Shown: in pieces, positions 6,848-14,800 of the stretch
Position numbering within the stretch: position 1 is the stretch's first letter
Layout of the letters: the number at the start of each line of letters is the position of its first letter
IMG/VR virus record: IMGVR_UViG_3300023178_000284
Coordinates: 1 to 22,590 of that record
DNA length: 22,590 nucleotides
From: a virus
Strand: one strand, 5' to 3'
Program-made: the position numbers and the translations under genes
The notes under the pieces: model-generated
The model's input: only the letters and a program-made list of their open reading frames with translations
Told to the model about the DNA's origin: nothing
The model's database searches: none

Positions 6848-7558
6848 TTATGCTCCTTTATGTTCTTCTAACGCTTTAAGTAATTGCTCTTTAATAGAAG
6901 CACGAAGTTCTTCACCTTCTTTCACACGTTGCATAGGATTATCTCCGCCTGCTACTTTAGGATGAGTGCCTTTCATTCTATTCATACCACCTGAATTTTT
7001 CTTTGTGATATATTCAATATCTCTTTCATCTTCATCTGGCTCGTTAGCATATGCTTCTTCTTTATCTTTTTTATCTTCCTCATCGTCTTTTTCCATATCA
7101 TGGTCATCCATATCGTGATCCATGTCACCATCTTTGTCAAGTCCCTTAATCATAATATGATCCTTGTCATGGTCTTTAGGAAGATCTTTTTCTCCGCCTG
7201 GCATATCATCATTGTCGCCGTCGAAGTCTGGTAAAAGTTTATTAATTGGTTTTGGCATTGGTGGGCCTTCCGGCTCATCCATTCCCATTGGAGGTATCAT
7301 GCTAATTGTAGGCATATCCATTTCAGGCTTATCTTGTCCGCCCATTTTTTTAATTAGTGCCATCACATCGTCAATCGCATCACCTTGTGCATTGATGTTT
7401 ACTGTCATTGATGCTTTATCTTTGGGCTCTGATGGTGCCATCGGTGCCATTGGTGGCATCTCATTCATACCACATTCTTGTGTGCTTTGTTCTACAGGTG
7501 CCTCTGTTTTAGGGGCTTCAAGTTCCTGCATCTTTGCGACTAGTTCTTGAAAATTCAT
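6848..7558 (-). CDS. Acidic low-complexity phage protein, 236 aa
   Basis: Resembles, from memory, an unnamed protein conserved in marine T4-like phages with a C-terminal block like YANEPDEDERDIEYITKKN-SGGMNR followed by GDNPM and a final amphipathic helix. The N terminus (MNFQELVAKMQEL) is helical. The middle is Met/Pro-rich and then extremely Asp/Lys/His-rich, with repeated DHD, DMD and KDD at about residues 113-165, presumably disordered and possibly metal-binding. Start chosen by GGGAG 8 nt upstream. It sits between the 196-aa and 142-aa genes in the gp16-gp17 interval, with 2 nt to the next gene. A scaffold or internal head role is only a guess. Confidence 0.65.
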   Translation of the reverse strand: MNFQELVAKMQELEAPKTEAPVEQSTQECGMNEMPPMAPMAPSEPKDKASMTVNINAQGDAIDDVMALIKKMGGQDKPEMDMPTISMIPPMGMDEPEGPPMPKPINKLLPDFDGDNDDMPGGEKDLPKDHDKDHIMIKGLDKDGDMDHDMDDHDMEKDDEEDKKDKEEAYANEPDEDERDIEYITKKNSGGMNRMKGTHPKVAGGDNPMQRVKEGEELRASIKEQLLKALEEHKGA

Positions 7559-7559
7559 A

Positions 7560-8150
7560 TTAATTACTCCCTACAGGACTTTTTACACCTGCTTTATCTT
7601 GTTTTAATTTTGGTGTGTCTTGATAAACATCTGCTTTAAGTTTATCATGACCTAGTTCTTTTTTTCTTTCTTTAGATTCTTTTGAAAGAGATTTTAAAAA
7701 ATCTTTGTTGAAGTCGTCACCAAAATATTCTTTGTGCTTAATTTTCATGCCATCTTTGTATTGGTTGTCATGTAGTAATGCACCTTCGTAGTCAGCATTA
7801 TCACCCGCTGTAATTTGATCAATTTCAGTAGGACTTGCGCTATTTCTAACTTTATAATATCCTGGTTGGCAACAACCCATTTCAAAAATTTCTTTTTCAA
7901 TTTCTGTTGGTGTAATAGGATATTCAGTCATCACATCAAATGTATGAACTTCCATGTTTTTTAGTTCTGGAAAATCATGCGGAAGTTCTGTAACAGGAGT
8001 AGTTTTCATTTGTTCAAATGTAATAATACCTCTGTTCTCTATACGAGATTTAAGTAAGTTGGCAAAGTCTTCTGGCAAGTCGCCAGCAATTTTTACCTTC
8101 AAACTATAGGTTTTTTTGCTCTCTGCGAGATATTCTGTAAACGTCTTCAT
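7560..8150 (-). CDS. Conserved marine phage protein of unknown function, 196 aa
   Basis: N terminus MKTFTEYLAESKKTYSLKVK, then a predicted alpha-beta region (residues 15-105) with PVTELPHDFPELKNMEVHTFDV and YPITPTEIEKEIFEMGCCQ, and a charged Lys/Asp-rich C-terminal tail. The MKTF..YL start and the DFP-L-NMEV block are ones I associate with unnamed proteins of marine T4-like phages; no function is known to me. TAAATA lies 5 nt before the ATG and overlaps the gp16 stop. The stop is 2 nt from the next start (7558), so it is probably cotranscribed with the acidic protein. Confidence 0.65.
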   Translation of the reverse strand: MKTFTEYLAESKKTYSLKVKIAGDLPEDFANLLKSRIENRGIITFEQMKTTPVTELPHDFPELKNMEVHTFDVMTEYPITPTEIEKEIFEMGCCQPGYYKVRNSASPTEIDQITAGDNADYEGALLHDNQYKDGMKIKHKEYFGDDFNKDFLKSLSKESKERKKELGHDKLKADVYQDTPKLKQDKAGVKSPVGSN

Positions 8151-8155
8151 ATGTA

Positions 8156-8161
8156 TATTTA
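8156..8161 (-). promoter_or_regulatory. Late promoter element before the 196-aa gene
   Basis: TAAATA (in AATAAATA) ends 5 nt (TACAT) before the ATG at 8150. It includes the TAA stop of the gp16-like gene. Confidence 0.65.
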
Positions 8162-8650
8162 TTCCTTTTCGCTCAATTTCTTCATTAATTCATTGCGATC
8201 AAGCATTACATAGCCCTTTCCATCTAACACATCGTTAGGATCTTCTGGTGAATCTTTGTCTATTTTCAATTTTTTCAGTTGTAAATCCACTGCTTTAAGT
8301 TTTTTATCTACTTTTGCAGTTTTAGCATCTACTGCATTTTTGAGCATGCTGCTCGCTACTTCAAATATTCTTCCACTATATCTAACTTCAACGTTCATAC
8401 CTAAATCCATTAAATCATCATAGGCTTTTTCTGCTTTATCTGCTAAATGATCTAAGTCTTTTTCATCTAAATTATCAAGTTCTCTAATTTGAGGTAGATC
8501 GCCTGTAATCTTGTTTACAGCCTGCATGCTATCATTTAAACTTCTAATCTGCTGATGCTTTTCTTCATTAGTAACTTCTTTAGCCTCAACTGGTTGTTGT
8601 GCCTGCTCTTGTTCTTCTAAATTAAAAAGGTCTTCTAATTTCTTTGTCAT
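8159..8650 (-). CDS. 16: Terminase small subunit, gp16-like
   Basis: 163 residues from the chosen ATG, nearly the length of T4 gp16 (164). Sequence similarity to T4 is faint. The layout agrees with marine gp16 proteins: acidic variable N terminus (MTKKLEDLFNLEEQEQ), a central helical block with GMNVEVRYSGRIFEVASSML, a coiled coil KVDKKLKAVDLQLKKLKI, and a short C-terminal GYVMLDRNELMKKL like the C-terminal helix of marine gp16. The role would be recognising phage DNA and regulating gp17. An ATG further upstream (8683) was rejected because the start at 8650 has the late-element spacing and the longer version overlaps the oxygenase gene. Assignment is tentative. Confidence 0.65.
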   Translation of the reverse strand: MTKKLEDLFNLEEQEQAQQPVEAKEVTNEEKHQQIRSLNDSMQAVNKITGDLPQIRELDNLDEKDLDHLADKAEKAYDDLMDLGMNVEVRYSGRIFEVASSMLKNAVDAKTAKVDKKLKAVDLQLKKLKIDKDSPEDPNDVLDGKGYVMLDRNELMKKLSEKE

Positions 8651-8655
8651 AATAT

Positions 8656-8661
8656 TACTTA
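8656..8661 (-). promoter_or_regulatory. Variant late promoter element before gp16
   Basis: TAAGTA, one mismatch to TAAATA, 5 nt (ATATT) before the ATG at 8650. It keeps the fixed spacing of the other late elements. Confidence 0.45.
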
Positions 8662-8670
8662 TCCAAAAAA

Positions 8671-9237
8671 CTACCACATCCAACTAATAAAAGAGTATCT
8701 CTCACCATTTGTAACAGGTTCTACTCTATGTGGATACATAAAATTACTAGGAAATATTAATAAATCTCCTGCTTGTAAATCAAGTTGTAAATTGTCAAAC
8801 ATAATAAATTCACCACCTTGATAATCATCATTTAATATACCTAAAAGACTCAATGTCGGTATACCTTTATTTTGTCCATCAAATAGGTCAGTTATGTGAT
8901 CACAATGCATTGCCATTTTTTTATTATTTGTATACCTGTTAAATCTTATTTGTGAGTAACCTGACCAACTGCTAAACCATTTGTAATTTAAATCATCTTG
9001 ATATTGTTTTATGCTATTCCAAAGTTTATCCATTATTATTTTTGTATAAACTGTTGAATCAAAACTTACATCTAATTCTTGATTACCACTTTTATTATTA
9101 TATTCATTTGTTGATGCTTCGTAAAACTGATGTTCATTCCAATTAACATCTTTTAAACTTGCAATTACTGATTTACAAGTTTCAGCATCTAAAAATGATT
9201 TTTCTATTTTAATATAATCTTTAAGTTCCGCATGCAT
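8671..9237 (-). CDS. Prolyl-4-hydroxylase-like 2OG-Fe(II) oxygenase
   Basis: A 188-residue protein with all canonical residues of the prolyl hydroxylase branch of 2OG-Fe(II) dioxygenases: MHCDHI gives His111-x-Asp113, GGEFIMFD (141-148) is the usual strand, YPHRVEPV gives distal His170, and GERYSFISWMW gives Arg180, which binds 2OG. It covers the catalytic domain only, with no signal peptide. It hydroxylates an unknown substrate; peptidyl proline or a virion protein is possible but not shown. It lies between gp4 and gp16 within the late gene series, with a TAAATT element 5 nt before the ATG that overlaps the gp4 stop. Catalytic competence looks intact. Confidence 0.88.
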   Translation of the reverse strand: MHAELKDYIKIEKSFLDAETCKSVIASLKDVNWNEHQFYEASTNEYNNKSGNQELDVSFDSTVYTKIIMDKLWNSIKQYQDDLNYKWFSSWSGYSQIRFNRYTNNKKMAMHCDHITDLFDGQNKGIPTLSLLGILNDDYQGGEFIMFDNLQLDLQAGDLLIFPSNFMYPHRVEPVTNGERYSFISWMW

Positions 9238-9242
9238 ACTAT

Positions 9243-9248
9243 AATTTA
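9243..9248 (-). promoter_or_regulatory. Variant late promoter element before the prolyl-hydroxylase-like gene
   Basis: TAAATT in GATAAATTATAG, one mismatch to TAAATA, 5 nt before the ATG at 9237. Confidence 0.5.
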
Positions 9249-9686
9249 TCTTCGTTTGCTACCAGTGTGAAAAATATCATCTTCGCTAACGATTCTAAAT
9301 CTAACTCTTTTTTGTTTACACCATGCTGCTGCGGCTTCCCATTTGGCTTGATTTTTAATATATTGTTCTTGATTATATCTACTTTTTCCTACTTTTTCTC
9401 TAAGAGTTTGGTTAGCAGGTTTTACCTCAACTACTTCGGCATTCTTTTTGCCGTTTCTATCTTGATAGACAATAAAAAAATCAGGCACATATATTGAATA
9501 CTTTCCTGTAAGAGGATCTTTATAAGGTATCTTTATGCTTTCACTCGCCCAGTTTTGAACACCTGGATGTTCGTCGAGCATTCTCATAAAAACAAATTCC
9601 CAACTACTTCTTGCAAGTGGTTTTTTATTACCGACATACTTGTTAGGATTTTTCATTTCAAATCTGCCTTGAGCAAATTTAGCCAT
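9246..9686 (-). CDS. 4: Head completion protein gp4 (PD-(D/E)XK nuclease fold)
   Basis: A 146-residue homologue of T4 gp4 (about 150 residues), which finishes DNA-filled heads before tail joining. Seen: KNPNKYVGN (12-20) and a Trp-Glu-Phe stretch (29-31) typical of gp4, YVPDF (Asp69), and AEVVEVKP (Glu87-x-Lys89), together a PD-(D/E)xK active-site pattern. It ends in a basic KRR. Start set at 9686 (MAKFAQGRF) because this ATG lies 1 nt after the previous stop (TAA-T-ATG) and the N terminus then matches the family. A longer reading from 9722 would overlap the previous gene. Confidence 0.85.
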   Translation of the reverse strand: MAKFAQGRFEMKNPNKYVGNKKPLARSSWEFVFMRMLDEHPGVQNWASESIKIPYKDPLTGKYSIYVPDFFIVYQDRNGKKNAEVVEVKPANQTLREKVGKSRYNQEQYIKNQAKWEAAAAWCKQKRVRFRIVSEDDIFHTGSKRR

Positions 9687-9687
9687 A

Positions 9688-10056
9688 TTATGGAACCACG
9701 TTTCTAGTTTTAGATATTTCACCTACAGATTGTCTATAACCTAAGGTTGATGTAGGTGTTCTATTATTATTTAGAATTTCACTTACTAATGCACTTAAAT
9801 CAGTTTGATTTAAAACTTTAAGTTTATCTAATATTTCAAATACATTTAAATTTTCTAATTTTGCTTGTTTAAGAATAGCACTTGCTAGTGTAACACACGC
9901 TTCATCACCAAACTGTCTTGCTTTAAAAAATGCTACGGTAGCATCAACATCAGTAGCGTTAAACTGTAAAGGAATCTTACCGTATGAGTCAAAGAATAAT
10001 TTGCTCCTTGCTGCACTGTCGTTAATTTGTTTTGCTGGTAAATTAGTTGATGCCAT
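9688..10056 (-). CDS. Virion-associated orphan of marine T4-like phages, 122 aa
   Basis: Not a named family. A helical protein with FFDSYGKIPLQFNATDVDATVAFF and NVFEILDKLK-LNQTDLSALVSEILN, then NRTPTSTLGYRQ near the C terminus. I associate the TSTLG block with an uncharacterised protein encoded next to tail genes in marine T4-like phages. It is tightly packed: the ATG at 10056 follows the gp54-like stop by 1 nt (TAA-A-ATG) and its stop is 1 nt before gp4. It is therefore likely translated by coupling and may take part in tail or neck assembly. The ATG at 10071 was rejected because it overlaps the upstream gene. Confidence 0.65.
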   Translation of the reverse strand: MASTNLPAKQINDSAARSKLFFDSYGKIPLQFNATDVDATVAFFKARQFGDEACVTLASAILKQAKLENLNVFEILDKLKVLNQTDLSALVSEILNNNRTPTSTLGYRQSVGEISKTRNVVP

Positions 10057-10057
10057 T

Positions 10058-11140
10058 TTATGTTCCACCAACTACGTTTTTAGATGATCCTTGTGTAGTT
10101 CCATTGGCAGGATCATTTTTTGTAAATATTGCACCTGCAACACCACTTATAGTATTAGCAACTGCTTGTGTGCCTGCTGGACTTGTTAAAATATTTACAC
10201 CTTCTTGTAGAATGCTTTCTGAACTTAGTCCTTTTGCATTCTTGTATGTGTTAACTGCACCTATTGCAGTTGACAAAAATCCTTGAGGTGAACTAAATGC
10301 AGTTCCATCCCCAACAGCACCAAATACTGATTCCAATCCATCTAAGACACCGCCTTCGCCAATTAAGTTACTTACACCACCACCAGCAACTGTTAACGGT
10401 GACGGAGTATTATCATAATGAAGTGTAGCAAAACCTTTTGGTGATCCTTCTGAAACTGTTCCTGACGAGTATTGAACTGCTTCATACTCTAATGTCATAG
10501 AATTTTCTGCAGGTTCTGCTGTTGATGCATAATCTCTATCTCCGTGTGACCATGATGTAATCTTTGGATTTACAAGTGTGTATCCTATGAATCTTCTTCT
10601 TCCCATCGTAAACAATGTAACAGATTTAAAAAGATCTGTTGATTTATCACTGTCTAGTCCATATCTAAATTTATCTATATCCGTGCCAGTCATTCTATAA
10701 TGATTGCTGTCATAAGCACTATTAGGCAAATTTCTATCTGTAACATAGTAGCCATAATATATTGCCCATAATGCACTTACTACGCCTTGATTGTCATCAT
10801 GGAATGTAAAATTCACCGGATCATAATTTAACATTTTATAAACGATGTTTTTTCTATTATATTGATTTAATGTATCTGTATCAAATTTGAAACTTGGCAA
10901 TTGGGCTGTTTTTACTAATAAACCAGTTTCTTCGACATGTTTTGCAGTAAAGTTACCTGCTTTGTGTGCTGTATTATCTAGTTCTATTCTAAGAAAGTAA
11001 TTAAATTTAGTTTTAGGTGCTAGTCTAAGACCATCATCAACAAATAATCTAGTTGCATGCGTGTAGTTTGCAACTCTACCTTTAGGGTTTGTTAAACCTG
11101 TAAAAACATCTGTAAGAAATCGTGTGAATTTGTTTGCCAT
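10058..11140 (-). CDS. 54: Baseplate tail-tube initiator-like protein (gp54-like)
   Basis: 360 residues (T4 gp54: 320). In T4, gp54 sits on the baseplate hub and starts polymerisation of the gp19 tube. Seen: an N-terminal MANKFTRFLTDVFTG, YTHATRLFVDDGLRLAPKTKFNYFLRIELD, then VKTAQLPSFKFDTDTLNQYNRK and VNFTFHDDNQGVVSALWAIYYGYY, a tube-protein-like beta pattern I associate with the marine gp54 annotation. The last 120 residues are Gly/Ala/Ser-rich. It lies right after gp19, behind a terminator and its own late element. gp48 (tube cap), or simply a gp19 paralogue, are the alternatives. Confidence 0.6.
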   Translation of the reverse strand: MANKFTRFLTDVFTGLTNPKGRVANYTHATRLFVDDGLRLAPKTKFNYFLRIELDNTAHKAGNFTAKHVEETGLLVKTAQLPSFKFDTDTLNQYNRKNIVYKMLNYDPVNFTFHDDNQGVVSALWAIYYGYYVTDRNLPNSAYDSNHYRMTGTDIDKFRYGLDSDKSTDLFKSVTLFTMGRRRFIGYTLVNPKITSWSHGDRDYASTAEPAENSMTLEYEAVQYSSGTVSEGSPKGFATLHYDNTPSPLTVAGGGVSNLIGEGGVLDGLESVFGAVGDGTAFSSPQGFLSTAIGAVNTYKNAKGLSSESILQEGVNILTSPAGTQAVANTISGVAGAIFTKNDPANGTTQGSSKNVVGGT

Positions 11141-11145
11141 ACTAT

Positions 11146-11151
11146 TATTTA
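11146..11151 (-). promoter_or_regulatory. Late promoter element before the gp54-like gene
   Basis: TAAATA (in GGCTAAATA) with exactly 5 nt (ATAGT) before the ATG at 11140. No SD. Confidence 0.7.
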
Positions 11152-11156
11152 GCCAT

Positions 11157-11187
11157 AAAAAAAGCCCGGAAAAAATCCGGGCTTTTT
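11157..11187. terminator. Bidirectional intrinsic terminator after gp19
   Basis: A long perfect stem (AAAAAGCCCGGA with TCCGGGCTTTTT, 11159-11170 and 11176-11187, five-base loop) is flanked by A and T runs, so it can terminate on either strand. Functionally it ends the gp18-gp19 transcript 23 nt after the gp19 stop. The gp54-like late element begins 6 nt further on. Confidence 0.88.
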
Positions 11188-11209
11188 AATACTATTGTTA
11201 GAGTAATTA

Positions 11210-11851
11210 CTAACCTTGAGCTGCACTTGCACCAGTTGTTGCATCGCCCAGTGATCTTTCGACCGCTGCACCAATACCAACACCAACGCCTTGCTCTCCT
11301 GGTCCCCATTGAACCATGTTGTCGAAACGTATTGTCAATGCAACTTGCATTGGCTCATTAGTTCCGTAGTTAGCATCACCGTAATTTACATTAGTTAAGA
11401 AACAACCATATAAGTTAGAAGTTTCTAAAATGTTTACGCCAGCAGCATTGTTTCCATTACCACCGTCTAACACTTCAATTTTAGAAGTAAATTTATAATC
11501 AATACCAGATCTTGCAGAAGCCTGTTCAACAAAGTCGAACTGTTTCTGAACCTGTTGACCAACAAGTTTTTGAACTTCACCACTAGCATCATCACGTAAG
11601 TTAAGCGTGATTGTCTCAAATGTATACTTACCTGCTAGGTAAACACGTGAGTTGTAAATCTCTAACGGCATTTCTTCAAAACCAACAGTTGGTCTGGTTA
11701 CGTCAACTACTTGTTTTGTTAGTTCAGTTGCAGCACTTACTCCAAAACCTAAAAGTGTCACCCTAAAGCGATACTTTAGTTTAGGCATCAAGAGCACTTG
11801 GTTGCCTGCGTCTGTAGGAACTGAAAAGTTATTTAATGATGTAATAGGCAT
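11210..11851 (-). CDS. 19: Tail tube protein gp19
   Basis: 213 residues (T4 gp19: 163). It forms the inner tube of the contractile tail. Seen: the N-terminal MPITSLNNFSVP and KLKYRFRVTLLGFG strand, TRPTVGFEEMPLEIYNSRVYLAGKYTFETITLNLRDDASG-type central strands typical of gp19, and a beta strand MQVALTIRFDNMVQW near the C terminus, then a Gly/Ala-rich extension. The ATG at 11851 lies 3 nt after the gp18 stop, with GGGGAG inside the end of gp18 as SD (9 nt). The pair is followed by a strong terminator, so gp18 and gp19 form one abundant late unit. Confidence 0.9.
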   Translation of the reverse strand: MPITSLNNFSVPTDAGNQVLLMPKLKYRFRVTLLGFGVSAATELTKQVVDVTRPTVGFEEMPLEIYNSRVYLAGKYTFETITLNLRDDASGEVQKLVGQQVQKQFDFVEQASARSGIDYKFTSKIEVLDGGNGNNAAGVNILETSNLYGCFLTNVNYGDANYGTNEPMQVALTIRFDNMVQWGPGEQGVGVGIGAAVERSLGDATTGASAAQG

Positions 11852-11854
11852 GTC

Positions 11855-14800
11855 TTATATCTCCCCTGTGTTCTTGACACGCAACGGAATGTATATGAAC
11901 TCAATAGCCTTAACAGGTTCAATAGCAATATCAACATAAAGTTCATTTCTATCAATCCTTGCCGGTGTATTGTTTGTTTCATCACAAACTACCGCGAAGT
12001 CGTAAATTGCTCTTAGACCAACTAGTTCTAAAAGTAAACTTTCAACTGATTGTTTAATCTCATCTCTAGTAATCTTATCATTTGGTTCAAAGATATACGG
12101 ACGAGCCAATTTATTAAGTTGACTACGTAGGTATACTACCAAACGTGCTACGTTGATTCTATCTAGCGCAGAAGCATTTCTTGCTCTAGTTTTTTGACCA
12201 TAGTTAACTAAACCAACTCCATTAAAGAATGTAATCGGATTAATCTTTAGATCATACAACGTATCTCTTTGTCCTTCGTTCAGGGCCACTGTTTGGAATT
12301 CTCCTGTAGCAGCATCAATGTAACCAACTGCTGTTGCATTTGAAATTCCTCCACGTCGTGTTCCTGCCGGAGCAAACCATGGGAACGATACTTGATCGCT
12401 AAGTGCAATAGTTCTCATCATCATGTGTGATGCAGGAACTACAGCATTTGCGCCTCCTAGGTCAGTTGTAAATCCATTTGGATAAAACGTTCCTAGATAT
12501 TCGTCATAGGTTACTAATCCATTGTCACTGTTGTCAGTAACTAGATTAGCATTTGTTCCATAGTTAGTTAAAGTCGTAGCATCTGCTGCTAGTCTTAGTG
12601 GTGTATCACCAATTACAAAAGCAGTTAAACCTCTGTCAATATTTAGATTAACAAGGTTGCTCATTACTTCTGTATAACCAGGTGCAGTAATAAGGTTAAA
12701 GTTTCTACGCTCTTCATCTCTAATTTGACTGCTTGTGTCAATTACAGATTTTAGTCCTTGAACAACAACCATACGCTGTGCTTTTCTACCAAATGATCCT
12801 GAACCATCTTCTTGGTTTCCTGATTCAGTTGACCAACGGTCTGTTGCATAACCGCTCATTGATTCATCTTTGTAACGATTATTATCACCAGTAGTGTCAA
12901 TGTAATTGTTATTGTATTTCTTAACGTTGCCACCGCTTCTACGTAAGTTCCATAGCAACATGCCCTGCGGATATAGTGCAGGATCTGGAGCATCTGGATC
13001 TAAGTAGTTGCTTGCTAATAGATCTTTAATAGTTGCTGCTGTGTTTCCAGTAGCACCTGTTGAACCATAACGTGCATCTGCAAATAAAATACCGTCTTCA
13101 GTTGTTTGATCAGTTTTATCTACTAATACCCATTCAAGCAAATTAGCATCCCACTTATAAATTGTTGGGAAGTTTTCTAAATCTGCGGTTGAAATCCAAA
13201 GGTCTCCTGTAACTAGTGCAGAACCATCACTTTGTGTAGTAGGTGCAGTTGCAGCAACCTGTGGTCCTTCTGGATCACTGTTTACAAATGCTGCTGTTGA
13301 ACCTAATGCTGGATCTGAGCCATCATATTGATATCCAACCCATGTAGTTCCATTGTGATACATAATATCTACTTCTGAAAACTCCGGGCTATACCAAAGT
13401 TGACCGTCTGCTGGCTCATTTTCAGGTGCACTAGGACTTGCATAAAAGTCTTGTGCTGATAATGGTTGCCAGTTTGAAGCCAAGTATCTGTTTTCTGCTG
13501 TAGAGTCATCTGCTCCTGCTGCTAATTGTGTTTGACCTCCTGAATAACCTGCATCTGACAAGTTATAGAAGTTTGCACCACCTGCTCCTGTGTCAATGTT
13601 GTAAGGAGTAAACAGTGTTTCAATAGCATCTAAGCCTACATCTCTAAGTCTAAAGTCACCACCTTCTTTGTGAACTATTTCAACTTTGTTGTCGTCATTT
13701 ACAGATGCTTCAATGTTTGTAAATCCTGCTGCGTTAATCGCTGCTGCCATTGTAGTTGCATCTGATGTTGCACCTGACGCAGTAAATGTAATTCTTACTG
13801 CACTGTTAAGTGCAAGTTGTCCAACAATTGATTCTTCAATTTCAAAGTTGTATGTGCCACTTAATTGTGTAGCAACTTCTGCTGAAGTAATTTTTGTTTG
13901 ACCAGTCGCTGCTCTGCGCCATACTCTAAATGATGCAGTTGCTGGTGAACTGTCATAACCGCCATGCTCATGTGCATTAGACTGAACAAATAAAGTATCA
14001 ACTGCTAAGTTAACACCTCCACCTGATCTATCTAAGTAGTATAAAGCACTGTGTCCATTTTCATAAATTGGAGCATCAACACTTTCCCATGCTGTTGTTG
14101 CACTTGACCATTTTGAAGCTCTCCAACGTGCACCGTTGTTTGGTTCTGTAGTTTTAATCCATACAGATCCTGTTGGTCTAGCATCTACATCAGTTCCCAT
14201 TGTTCCTTTCCATTGTGGAACAGATGTGTGTGGAGTTTGTTGTAGTTCTGGTCCTTTGTAAGTTGCTGCTGAAATTTCCAATTCATCTAAATCAGCAGTT
14301 CCTGCTGTAATTGTAATTGTGTTAGCATTTGAATTAGATGTTCCGTCTGTGTAAATGTAAATTGTGCTGTTTACATTTTTAGCAGTTATACCTGTAATTC
14401 CTAAACCGTTGATGTTTGCCACAATTTCGTCAACTGTGTCACTACCGCCGATTGTTACTAAAGTTCCGTTAATTTGGAAATTACCTGCTGCTGCTGTAAT
14501 TTTAGAAGCATCTAATTGTGCTGTAATAATAGTTGGATGGCTAGCTCTCCAATTTTGTGAGCCAACTAATACCCAGTCACCTGCTGCTACGCCTGCTTGA
14601 GTGTTTCCTGCTGACTTATAATAAATTCTTGCAGGATCTTTAGAAGCACTAAAAGTTGTGTCTGTGCCTACTGTTTCAAATACAACTGCATAATCACCAA
14701 TTGAACCAACTGATGCTTTTGGAGCATTGCTGTTAATTTTTGCAGCATCTGCATTTGTTAAAACTGTAGGTGTTTTTGCACCAAACTTTTGTCCGCCTGT

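Noticed and set aside
7164-7550. Plus-strand open frame opposite the acidic 236-aa gene
   Set aside because: Ser/Gly/Ile-rich product produced by reading the Asp/Met/Pro codons antisense; no start signal.
10057-10071. Longer start (10071) for the 122-aa gene, and 9722 for gp4
   Set aside because: Both would overlap the preceding gene; the internal ATGs follow the upstream stop by 1 nt and match family N termini.
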